From assembly GCA_963921825.1 (NCBI GenBank), contig OY997595.1, positions 20,453,228 to 20,517,227 on the forward strand: a stretch of DNA of 64,000 bases, written 5' to 3'. The translations under genes and the position numbers were made by a program. The notes beneath the pieces are model-generated. The model saw only the letters and a program-made list of their open reading frames with translations. It had not been told where the DNA came from and searched no databases. Below, piece after piece: positions 1 to 9,036 of the stretch; positions within the stretch are counted from its first letter, which is position 1; every line of letters starts with the position of its first letter. The DNA comes from Erodium maritimum (Eukaryota > Streptophyta > Magnoliopsida > Geraniales > Geraniaceae).

Positions 1-82
1 TGACGCAAGTTACTCTAGGCGCGTTGTTCTTTCGAAGTGGAAAATCTGAACCTGTGCGTTATCCGTGCAGAGGTTTTACGGC
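1..82 (+). other. 5' leader of gag-only Ty3/gypsy element
   Basis: Untranslated stretch directly before the gag start at 83. The 5' LTR and primer-binding site of this element lie outside the window. No other feature is visible here. Confidence 0.5.
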
Positions 83-1471
83 ATGGCACGAACTTACTTT
101 TCGCGAGGTACCAGAGGAAGACCCACTAGAGGCTGAGGGCGAGCATCGACCGCTAGGGCGGCAGAGGCGACTGGTGCCCAGAGTGTGCCCGCTGAGGGGC
201 TCGAGAGGGCGGAGACAGCCCAGGCGGTAGCTCTAGAGGAGTTGACCCGCACTGTCCAGGGTTTGGTGGCCGTCATGGCACAGAGAGAGGCTACACCTCC
301 GACACCGGAGACTATGCCTGCTGCCACTACAGCCGAGATCTTGAGGCTTAGCCAGGTCAACAGTCTCACTGCTCGGGCACTGCGAGACTTTCATAAGCTG
401 GGCACACCAGTGTTTTCCGGGGAGCCAGACACCGAGGCAGCTGCGAGATGGCTGGAGCGGGTGACCCGCAACCTGGACACTTCCGGAGTACTGGATGGCA
501 GTATGAGAGTGTCCTTTGCAGCATTTCAGCTGGAGGGGGATGCTTATCATTGGTGGCAGCGCGAGCAGGCGCGAGTGGGGAATGACTTCTCGCTGTTTGG
601 ACAGCGTTTCCTTGAGTAGTACTTCCCACAGTCAGTATTGGATGACAGGCATCAGCAGTTTATGGAGCTGCGCCAGGAGGGCATGAGAGTCTCCGAGTAT
701 AAGTCGAGATTCACTTCCTTGTCTCGATTTGCGCGGGAGATGGTTGCGACAGAGGTCCTTCGTTGCCGACGGTTCGAGGCAGGTCTCAGTCCCGAGATCG
801 CGGATTGACTCGTTGCTATGAGGACCCGTGTTTATTCAAACCTGGTGGACCAGGCACTGGCCGTGGAGCGATGCCTCCGCGATACGGCTAGAATGCGGGA
901 GGTCAGGTAGAGACCGACCAGTATCCTGAGGCCATCTGAGGCCCGTGATCTGAGGAGGCAGAGGACCTCGGGATCATTCCAGTCCTAGGCACAGTGGAGA
1001 GAGACGCGACGTGCCAGATCAGTGGCTTCAATCACACCTACTCAGAGAGAGAGAGCTTGTTATCGGTGTAGGCAGTAGGGCCACACGGTTCGAGATTGTC
1101 CGAGGGACAGACCTGAGGGGAGACAGAGTGATGGGCCACTACTGTGCCGCCAGTGCGGACGACCTGGACATTTTGCTGCTAGATGCCATGATCGAGTTGG
1201 AGAGGTGTCGGCTCAGCGACCTCAGTAGTCGTAGACTGTGCAGTCACCTCAGTACCAGCAGCGTCATGTTTAGACGCAAAGGGCTCCGTGGCAGGCAGCG
1301 AGCGCGCCAGCCCTGAGGCAGAGAGTTGCGCAACATGTGACACTTCCACCACCCCCGAGAGGCGGACCCCCGTTGCGGCAGGGTCGGGTGTATGCTGTTG
1401 TCGATTCACGGGCAGAGAGACGGGACTCCGATCGTGGGACCGTTCGTGATTTTGAGCACGCCGCGAAGTAG
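83..1471 (+). pseudogene. gag: gag of a non-autonomous Tekay/Del-like Ty3/gypsy element, decayed
   Basis: A single frame of about 463 codons can be followed from the ATG at 83 (MARTYFSRGTRG...) to the TAG at 1469-1471, with no frameshift but about nine internal stops (for example near 132, 617, 806, 908, 986, 1063, 1229, 1235 and 1268). The order is typical of plant Ty3/gypsy Gag: a basic start, the capsid-like core near residues 110-240 (RWLERV, AYHWWQRE, RFTSLSRFAREM), then two CX2CX4HX4C zinc knuckles (about 1039-1080, the first with a stop inside it, and about 1142-1183). Downstream is the proline-rich QGRVYAV linker that normally precedes protease. The frame ends just there: no protease, reverse transcriptase or integrase follows before the polypurine tract. 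In the family Gag packages element RNA into virus-like particles. The element is either a gag-only (TR-GAG-like) retrotransposon or a deletion derivative. Confidence 0.8.
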
Positions 1472-1883
1472 AGGACATCGAGGAGAGTGGGACTAGCGAG
1501 AGTCTGGAAGTTGTTTTTGTTTTGACTTTAGAACTGTGTTTCTTTTTTAGACTTGTGTTGACTCGTGTTGGTTGTTACTTTTGGTTATTGTTGCAACTTT
1601 TGAGCTTGCGTTTCGTTAAAGTCGTTGTTTCTATTTTCTGAGTTTGCACCCCGACTTTAAACAAGTAACGTTGAGATCAGAATGGCGCAGCGAAAGCGTG
1701 GTGGACTACGTTCGTTCGTCTTGTGCGCATTACTGTTGAGTGAAGAGAGTTGTTGAGGAGAGGATCCAAGTTGCGTGTGGCAGTGTTGCTTGAAGGGTGT
1801 GACTGGGAATTCTAATCGTTTGTTCCCTGAGAGAGGGTTAAGTGGAGCGCCTTCGTTTGAATTTTCGAGGACGAAATTCCTTT
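1472..1883 (+). other. non-coding spacer between gag and polypurine tract
   Basis: About 410 bases with no reading frame that I can match to pol. The first half is T-rich. The end (1858-1883) keeps the motif CGAGGACGAAATTC that closes the pol region in the other Tekay copies here, so the element may have arisen by loss of pol from just before protease to the pol tail. Confidence 0.55.
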
Positions 1884-1896
1884 AAGGGGGGAAGAT
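1884..1896 (+). other. polypurine tract
   Basis: AAGGGGGGAAGA followed by T, directly before the LTR start TGTGAAGACC. It is the expected primer for plus-strand DNA synthesis and matches the TTAAGGGGGGTAGAT tract of the minus-strand elements. Confidence 0.8.
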
Positions 1897-4600
1897 TGTG
1901 AAGACCGCTTCGGTAAAAGAGTTAATTGATTTAATTTTATTCGATCGGAACATCGAGGTTGAGTTTTGGGTCAGTCTTTGGTAGCGACGAGGTTGAATTT
2001 CTGTTTGAAGTTTAATTCAAAAAAAATGAATGAGAACTGGATCAGGTGGACCAGACCAACCCGGGCCAGGCCCGTCCGGATCAGTCCGGCTCCCTTCGCT
2101 TGGGCCGTGGAGGCCGGCCCGTCAGAGGCCCAATGCTTCTGGCCCACCCTATTTAAGGATGTTTTAGGGTTAAACCCTCATTCATCTTCAGCTTCTTCCC
2201 TGTACCGATTCACCTCGCCTCCCTCTCTCCCAACTTCTCCCTCTCCCGATCCGTTTCCAACGCCGACCATCTCTCCCGTCCCGAGCTCCATCCTTCTCCC
2301 TTTCCTTCTTCTCGCACAGCCCGAAACCCCCAAATCTCCGTTCTTCTCCCTGTTTTCGTTTCTTTCCCGAGTTTTGAGTTGTGGATCTGGACGGTTTGAT
2401 TCTGCTGGTAACGAAATCAAAAGGAAATTGGACTTTGGAACTGAAACCGGGTTTTTTTGAAACGAAAATTAAATTAAAGAGTTGATAAAAAAGGGGGTTT
2501 TAGAATGAAAGAAATTAAAATCAGATTGGTTTTTAAGACGGTTTCTGAACTGTAGAACGATTTTGTAACGGGACAGAAACGGAACGCAGAACCATACCTC
2601 GGGATCCGTGCCTCGGGATCCGTGCCTCAGAAAAAGTGCACCGGGTTCTGAGTTCGGTGTGCGGGTGCTCGAGCCGACTCGTCGTAATCCCGCTTTTAGC
2701 CCGTTCGAGTTTAAAAGTCTTTTGTTGAACTTAAATCGAAACTGTTGTAAAGTTTAATTCGACTTTGGAATCGATTTTGAGTTTGGCTTTCGTTTTGTTT
2801 TAGAGTCCGACTTCGATCAAAGAGAAGACCGGAGGTAGCGAGTCAGGACGTCGGCAGCTAGGAGGCGTAGCGGTTGTTCTTCCGTTGAGGTAGGGAAAGT
2901 AGCGAATACCGATTTAATTACGGAAAGTTACTAGTATGCATGCTAGGTAATAATAATAAAATCGGAAAGGTCGTAGTTTGGCATGTAGGATGCGAACAAC
3001 TAGCGTAGAAGTATGAACTGTGAACATATACGTTTTCTGTCTTGGGAATTGTTGTGCTGGTAGTTTCGGGCCATGACGTGCCCGTAGGATTTTTTGCTGA
3101 GTGCTTCTGCTAGTGTGCTTGTGTTGTTTGAACGGATATTAAATAACTAACATGAAAACGGATAGGATTGAACTAGTGATGCATGTTAATGACATGTGTG
3201 GTTATTACCCGTTAATTGATATGTTGAACTGTGGGACGGTTGGGGATTTGATACCGGTTAAGCCGGCGGGGTTACCACGTTGAACGTGGGGTCGGTAAGT
3301 GATGGTAAGTACGTGACTGTTTGAGTGTGCTTAAGAGTTCAATAAGATTATTGCTCGGTGTTGCATGATTGTGATTGTGTGTGGCCATGTGTGCCGTGTT
3401 TGTTGTAAAGAGAACCCTTGGTTGTGATATGGTCGGGTGAGTGATAGACCGACGTGCCGTGTATTTGTGGTAAGACTGTTGGGCTTGGTAAGCCGTGTTT
3501 GATCTGTGGCGTTTCGATGCGTGATTGTTATTTGTTGTGTGTTCCTTGAGGATGGTATTCCGGTTGAGATGGGGCCTACGGGTCGTGTTTGGGGCCGACG
3601 GGCCATAATAAGGTTGGGGCCTACGGGTCGTGTTGCATAGGGCCGACGGGTCGGAGCCGACGGGTCGTGTTGCATAGGGCCGACGGGTCGGAGCCGACGG
3701 GCCACATCATATCATCTTGCATATGGCTGACGGGTCGGAGCCGACGGGCAACATCATATCATATTGAGTAGGGCCGACGGGTCGGAGCCGACGGGCCAAA
3801 TCATTTCATAGTGGGCCTACGGGTCGTGGTTGGGCCTGAGGGTCGTGTTGGACCTATGGGTCGTGATGGGCACTGGGTGCCGTGTTTCAGCCTCGATGAT
3901 CTAGGGGACTTTGGAGACGTTTCCGAGAGTCCCGACGATATGTGTCCTTATAGGGATGTTTCCGGCACTCTCAACGTTATACGTCTTGTAACGTTATGCG
4001 TGTCCTCTTGATCGAGAGGTAGTCCGATGGGCGTTTGACCTACCGATTTGGTATTGATGGTAATGGGCTGTGTACAGTCGGTGGAGTTCGGGTATTGCGG
4101 TACGGGACATGTGCATTATTGGTTTGTGAGTCGGTTGTGTTTGCTGTTGTTATTGTGAATTGTGTGAAAGTCGTCGTTAAGATTATTGTAAGATTGGCTA
4201 TGAACCCCGGTTTGGTATTTAGTCATGTTGTACTAGTATGCCCTAATTGGACGGTTACTCGTGGTGGTGAGCCGATGTTCATTACCTTAACTACTTCCTC
4301 TACTGGGCGAAAGCTCACCCCTTACATTGTTGATTTTCAGGTGTTGAGCGGGGTTTGTGCTAGTAGGACACAGCTGAGCTTGGGAGCTGGCAAGAGTCCT
4401 GGGCTAGTGGGTCTAGAGACATACATCGTTTTGATTTATTTATTGTCTTCAAAGTTTACTTAAGAGTTATTGACTCGCTTAGTCAAATTTATGAATCGCG
4501 GATTATTATTTTAAGCTTTTCAAATTTACTTTTATTTAAATATTATTACTGTCTTAGTTCACGTCTCGTGTTCGGTCAAAACCGGATTTAGGGCGTGACA
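1897..4600 (+). mobile_element. 3' LTR of the gag-only element (LTR A)
   Basis: Begins TGTGAAGACC right after the polypurine tract and ends in GGGCGTGACA, 2704 bp. A TATA-like CTATTTAAGG lies near 2149 ahead of a pyrimidine-rich leader. Other family marks are AGGTAGGGAAAGTAGCG near 2890, a tandem array at about 3565-3850, a GGGC-GAAA-GCTC hairpin at 4305-4316, an acceptor-like TTTTCAG at 4334-4340, and the terminal TTCGGTCAAAACCGGA hairpin near 4571. The next bases, AAAAG, are the expected 3' target duplication, but its partner is outside the window. The 164-residue frame at 1966-2460 inside the LTR matches nothing I know and is not called as a gene. Confidence 0.85.
3565..3850 (+). repeat. 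tandem array in LTR A (GCCGACGGG units)
   Basis: Irregular repeats built on GGGCCGACGGGTCGGAGCC plus a CATCATATCAT spacer, with a simpler GGGCCTACGGGTCGTG unit at both edges. It sits at the same relative place in the LTR as the downstream arrays of the other copies, but with an unrelated unit. Confidence 0.75.
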
Positions 4601-6962
4601 AAAAGGGTGAGAATTGACTAGAATACCCCCATTTGGACCAAAGAAGAAGAGAGGGAGCAAGAAGGGCACTTTGGTCCTTACAAATCTAGGTTATAGGCTA
4701 ACTTAGGACAACAATTCAGCACATTTGTGCCTTGGCCGAAATTGATAGAAGGAGAAAGAGGAAATGGAGCTACATAACTTGAAGAAGAAGAAAGGAAGGA
4801 AAGGAGAGATTTTTGCTAGCTTTCTTCCCCAAAAATCTTCAAATCTTTAAGTTTCTTTTATCTTCTTCATCCCTCAAGGTAATACTCCAATCTAATCCCT
4901 TTTTGAAGAAGATTGAATCATGGGTTTGTTAGAAAAAGACTTGAACTAGTGGGTTTCCATGGGTTTGGGTGTTGGATGGTTTAAATGTGTGATTTGTGGA
5001 TGTAAGTGGAGTTGAATGATGATAAATCAATTGGGTTTTGATGTTTTGATGAAAACCCACCATGGTTAAAGTAGTATTGATGTTTATGGGACTGTTTTGG
5101 AGGATTTTGGGTGATAAAAATGGAGTTTTGAGGTAGATTTTCGTCGAAACGAAGTTGAGGGAGGAAGAAGAAGGTGTCTGCCCAGACTGGCACGGAACGC
5201 TGCACGGACCGAACCTGATTCCGAGTCGGAGTGCCGTACAGACCGTGCCGGGTACCGGGCCGGCGTGCCGCACGGACCGTGCCAGGTACCGAGCCGGTGT
5301 GCCGCACGGACCGTGCCAGGTACCGAGCCGGGGTACCGCACGGACCGTGCCAGGTACTGGGCCGGCGTACCGCACGGATTGTGCTGGGTACCAGGCTGGT
5401 GTGCCATACGGGTCGGACCGGGTACCGGGCCTGTGGGCCGCCCGGTTTGGGCCTTATTCTGGCCCATTTTCCCTTCGGCCCATGTTTTTATTTTCAGGCT
5501 TAATCTAGTTGTTTTCTCGTTAAACCGAAATCGAATTAGTTTTAATTCTCGGATTGTCCGTGATCTTAGACGTTGGACCCGAGCTTGGCGGAGGAGGCTT
5601 TTGGGCATCTTGAAGTGACTAAGCGTTTGGAAAGCAATCGAGGTAGGGAAAGTAGCGAATATCGGTTTAATTGCGGAAAGTTACTAGCATGCATATAGGT
5701 TGCGAATCCTCGATATAATTGTTAGAATTGCATGTAGGATGTGAGGAACGAGTGAAATGAGGGATAGGTTACGAGCCATGTCGAGCCGTAAGTATGGGAA
5801 TTGTCGTGATGTAGAAATGCATGTGGGCCATGTCGAGCCCTTAGGTTGTGTGTTGTTTGTAATGCCATGATCGATGATTGTGATGCTTAATATGCGGTTT
5901 ATCCGTTGTTAAATTGAGGATCATGATATGGTATGTTGGTGTGTTATGACGATTGTGATATGTTTGGTATGACGTGAACCAAGGCTTGTGATATGATCGG
6001 GTGATTGATAGACCGATGTGATGCGTTGTGGTAAGATTGTTCGGCTTGGTATGTCGTTACTTGAACTATGGTGTTGTGGTATGCTGAGACCTTCACGGTA
6101 TATTCCAAGGCGAGGTATTCCGGTGTGATACCTACATCGAGGGAGGTTCCGGTGTAGGGTATCTAGGCCGAGAATGTGTCCCACGTACGTGGTTCCCCGA
6201 GTTGAGGTTCCGGTACGATACCTACATCGAGGGGGTATGCTGGTGTAGGGTATCCAGGCCGAGGATGGTGTGATTCGTGCCTCGATGTTGTGTGGTCCGG
6301 GAAGACATCGAGGCCGATGTTGTGTGTTCCGGCATGATGTATTGTGAGTTATACCCCGATGTTGTGTGTTCCGGGAAGATATCTAGACCGATGTTGTGTT
6401 GTCAGGTACGATATGGTTGAGTTGGGTTGTGGAAGCCGGTGATGTTGTGGACTGTTGTATGGGACGTGTGATTGCTCTACTGTGTGTTGTTGCTTGATGA
6501 TTGGTTATGTGATGTGATCTGAGTGTGATATTGGTCATGTGAATATGTTTTGTGGTTATGTGATTCCATGGATCTAGTTAGTTGTTGTGCCTTGCTAGTA
6601 TGCCCTAATTCGACGGTTACTCGTGGGGGTGAGCGGATACTCATCATCTTAACTACTTTTCCTACTAAGCGAAAGCTCACCCCTTTACTTACTGTGCTGC
6701 AGGTCTTGAGCGGGATATGGTCTAGCGGGATTCTCGGAACTTGGGAGCTAGCGAGGGTCTTAGGCTAGTATGGTCTAGAGACGTACTTTTTGTGTTGCAC
6801 TAAACATTTTTATTACTGGATTTCCGAGCTGTTGACTCGCTTTATCAGATTTTTTGTTTCGGATTATTATTGTAGAACTTATTTCTTTTAAAAACTGTTT
6901 TATTTATTATTGTTCTTAGTTCACGTCTCGAGTCCGGCCCAAACTGGATTTGGGGCGTGACA
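4601..6962 (+). mobile_element. 3' part of an older Tekay-type LTR (LTR B) split by the gag-only element
   Basis: Starts in the middle of an LTR (upstream leader with GGCCGAAATT and a GAAGAAGAAG-rich stretch at 4739-4800) and ends TTGGGGCGTGACA at 6962. The 5' part must lie upstream of the gag-only element, outside the window. It carries CAAG|GTAATA at 4879 (donor-like), a tandem array at 5220-5420, AGGTAGGGAAAGTAGCG near 5641, the hairpin AAGC-GAAA-GCTC at 6667-6678 and CTGCAG at 6697-6702 (acceptor-like). No primer-binding site follows, so it is a 3' LTR or a solo LTR. Confidence 0.8.
5220..5420 (+). repeat. tandem array in LTR B (GTGCCGCACGGACCGTGCC units)
   Basis: About five copies of a roughly 43-bp GC-rich unit containing GCACGGACCGTGC, which is itself an inverted repeat. 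It occupies the same LTR position as the GTCACGGATCCGTGAC arrays of other copies. Confidence 0.75.
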
Positions 6963-7474
6963 TTATAGGAGTTGTTCGGACTAGTTGATATTTTCCTTTT
7001 CGAATGGTGTTTGTTTTGTTTCAGTTATTCTGGTCGAGTTAGTGTTGTTTTCTTTCTTTGTAAAAGCGTTTAAGTTTCGGAATAATCTTTTTTTGGGTGG
7101 TATCTTTCCATCTTTGTTTTCACTCTCAAACTATAAAAATTAATAAATTCATCACTGATCAGTTTGAAAGAAGAAGATCCTCAATAAAACAAAAAGCAAA
7201 AATCAAACCATAAATTTGACACCAATAATATTTAGCATGTCCTATATTCAGATTTTCCAACCATAAAACAAACAAATCAGAACAAGAGCTTACACCTAAA
7301 TATCGTAGCAATGAAGCACAAACAATAGTACTAGAGCAGGTCTAAAACTAAATTTACCAACAATAAAGAACAAAACAAAATATAAGAATCAAAATCAAAC
7401 AAACAATACATAATTTTATTGTTTGAGAATGTGAAAGTAGTTTAGATGAGCTTTGGGTACGGAAACGTTGATGT
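6963..7474. other. intergenic, AT-rich
   Basis: No reading frame, RNA gene or transposon end that I can support. It is the host flank between LTR B and the SAUR block. Confidence 0.5.
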
Positions 7475-7708
7475 AGGAACAAATAGAAGAAAAGTATGAA
7501 ACAAATCATCATCAATATGAAGCAGGAGAGGCAAACAGTGAAGAAAAGAATGTTGGAGATTTAGTACAAATTAAGTTCCTGGCGTGGATACACATTTGCA
7601 GCCACGCATAACTCTTTTCCGCGGAAAAGGAAAAACGGAACAAAAACTCTACATTTTGAATATACATGTCCTAAGTGCTATCAATGTACTGTCAGTCTTG
7701 ACTTGTTT

Positions 7709-7972
7709 CTATTGAAGGCAAGAAACGACGGTGAAGAACGTGTCTTCATCACATGGGATCGTCAAGCCGCCCATGGGATGATCGAATCCAAACTCTTCTT
7801 CAGCTTTGATCAGCAGATCAAGAAATGATGGCTGATTCAGGTACGAAACCGGAACCACGAACCTCTTCCTCTGTGTCTCTCCTACATAAACTGCCAAGAA
7901 GCCCTTTGGCAATTCTGAATCCGTCTTGTTTGAGCGGCGCAGGATCGGCTTGCGAAGAATACCAAAACCCAT
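7709..7972 (-). CDS. SAUR family auxin-responsive protein, copy 1
   Basis: An 87-residue intronless protein. It has a short variable start ([16 protein letters not shown]), then the conserved SAUR core: [12 protein letters not shown] at residues 21-32, [15 protein letters not shown] at 36-50, [16 protein letters not shown] at 59-74. Length and lack of introns are normal for the family. From Arabidopsis work on the SAUR19 group, such proteins inhibit PP2C.D phosphatases, so plasma-membrane proton pumps stay active and cells expand; the role here is inferred from family. It differs from copy 2 at four residues (17, 20, 35, 55). The start is the first ATG downstream of a TATA-like box at 8067-8073. 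I see no clear TGTCTC auxin element close upstream. Transposons lie on both sides, but the frame is intact, so it may still be expressed. Confidence 0.93.
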   Translation of the reverse strand: MGFGILRKPILRRSNKTDSELPKGFLAVYVGETQRKRFVVPVSYLNQPSFLDLLIKAEEEFGFDHPMGGLTIPCDEDTFFTVVSCLQ

Positions 7973-8066
7973 TTTGTGTTGTTGGTGCTTGTGAAAGGAT
8001 GAATGTAGAGGCGATGAAGAAAGCTATTGAGAGGTTGTATGAGTTTGTTGTGAGTTGTGATCCTAA

Positions 8067-8073
8067 CTTATAG
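8067..8073 (-). promoter_or_regulatory. TATA-like box of SAUR copy 1
   Basis: CTATAAG on the minus strand about 95 bases before the start codon. The same element occurs at the same distance in copy 2 (51344-51350) and as CTATAAA in copy 3 (60784-60790). Confidence 0.6.
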
Positions 8074-8576
8074 ATGAACATGTATATGTGTAGTATACTA
8101 ACTTGGAATTGTGTGGCCTTAAGCTCATAACATATCGAATCACATGGCCTTTTCCCATAACCAAACAACACAAGTTTAGGGTCGAGTCCCCTTCTGCCTA
8201 TTGGTTGACTAACAAAGTTTGAGAAATTAAACCCATGGAAATGGATCTAACACGCATATGATTTGGACTGATAAACACATCATGTCCTACCAAGATGCAA
8301 CTCCAGCTAAAGATGAGCACTGCCTTGTTCGGATAGCTTTACGACATCTGAACAAGGTATCACATGCTTTTGTCTTCCCACCATCCGTCACTAAATCACA
8401 TATTGTTCGTCGGGTAAGGGACAATCATTTTGTATACTGTGCCCTTCAATTCTAAAATGACTAAAAGATCAAGTATATATATATACAGGTTTAAGATAGA
8501 TATAATTTGCTGATTTGTTACAAGACAGTGCCATGTGATCATGCCCTCATACGGCCTAATGTCCTTGCCCATTTCA

Positions 8577-8732
8577 TCTATTATATATACATATTTGCAC
8601 AAACTCAAATTTTCCAATCCAGTCCTCACAACTTATTCATTCATTCTCTTGATCTGCAGTAGAAATCCACAAAGGAAGGAAATGGGATTGTTCCTTTCTA
8701 GCCAAGCAACTTCTTCTCCGCCGAGCACTTAA
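8577..8732 (+). other. orphan promoter-like region with 16-codon reading frame
   Basis: TATTATATATACATAT at about 8579-8594 is followed by an A/C-rich leader and, at 8682, an ATG in the favourable context AGGAAATGGG. The frame MGLFLSSQATSSPPST stops at 8732. The layout (TATA, about 95-base leader, MG start) resembles the SAUR copies but on the opposite strand. It could be the truncated start of another small gene. Nothing homologous follows the stop. Confidence 0.25.
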
Positions 8733-8991
8733 CACGGATTCATATGTACCAAAGGAAATTAACAAAACTCGTACCGTTCACTTTCTGAACTAAGCTACGT
8801 AAATCGGTACTCATCCGAAAATCTTCAAACCCAAAAAATTGACCCCTTGCGTCTGGGTTTTGAGGCAATCGAATGTCCGTAACAACTCCTACCGAGTTAA
8901 AGATAGTCTTTACTCTGGCTGGTTGTAAGCCCTCCGAGTCTTTTGCATAAAAACATGATACTCGAGACTAATAAAGATTATTATTCTTGAT
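8733..8991. other. intergenic
   Basis: No supportable feature. It lies between the orphan promoter-like region and the LINE target duplication. Confidence 0.4.
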
Positions 8992-9003
8992 TGTCACCAT
9001 CCT
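8992..9003. repeat. target-site duplication of LINE, left
   Basis: TGTCACCATCCT, repeated perfectly at 14638-14649. The last T merges with the poly-T run at 9003-9011, which is the element's short poly-A tail on the minus strand. Confidence 0.85.
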
Positions 9004-9036
9004 TTTTTTTTGACGAAATGCTTGTAATTCATTAAC

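Larger units (their letters stand above)
7475..8525 (-). repeat. SAUR segmental duplication block, copy 1
   Basis: About 1.05 kb that matches 50895-51943 in inverted orientation, covering the SAUR gene, its promoter and 3' flank. Both sides show small indels, and 8258-8455 corresponds to the reverse complement of about 50919-51161. A shorter, more diverged third version surrounds 60418-60681. Confidence 0.8.

Noticed and set aside
1966..2460. 164-residue frame in LTR A
   Set aside because: Low-complexity Pro/Ser-rich translation of a pyrimidine-rich LTR leader with no known domain. Not kept in sister LTRs.
7825..8073. Frames antisense to SAUR copy 1 (and at 51497-51724, 60364-60627)
   Set aside because: Shadow frames of the conserved SAUR coding strand with no independent support.
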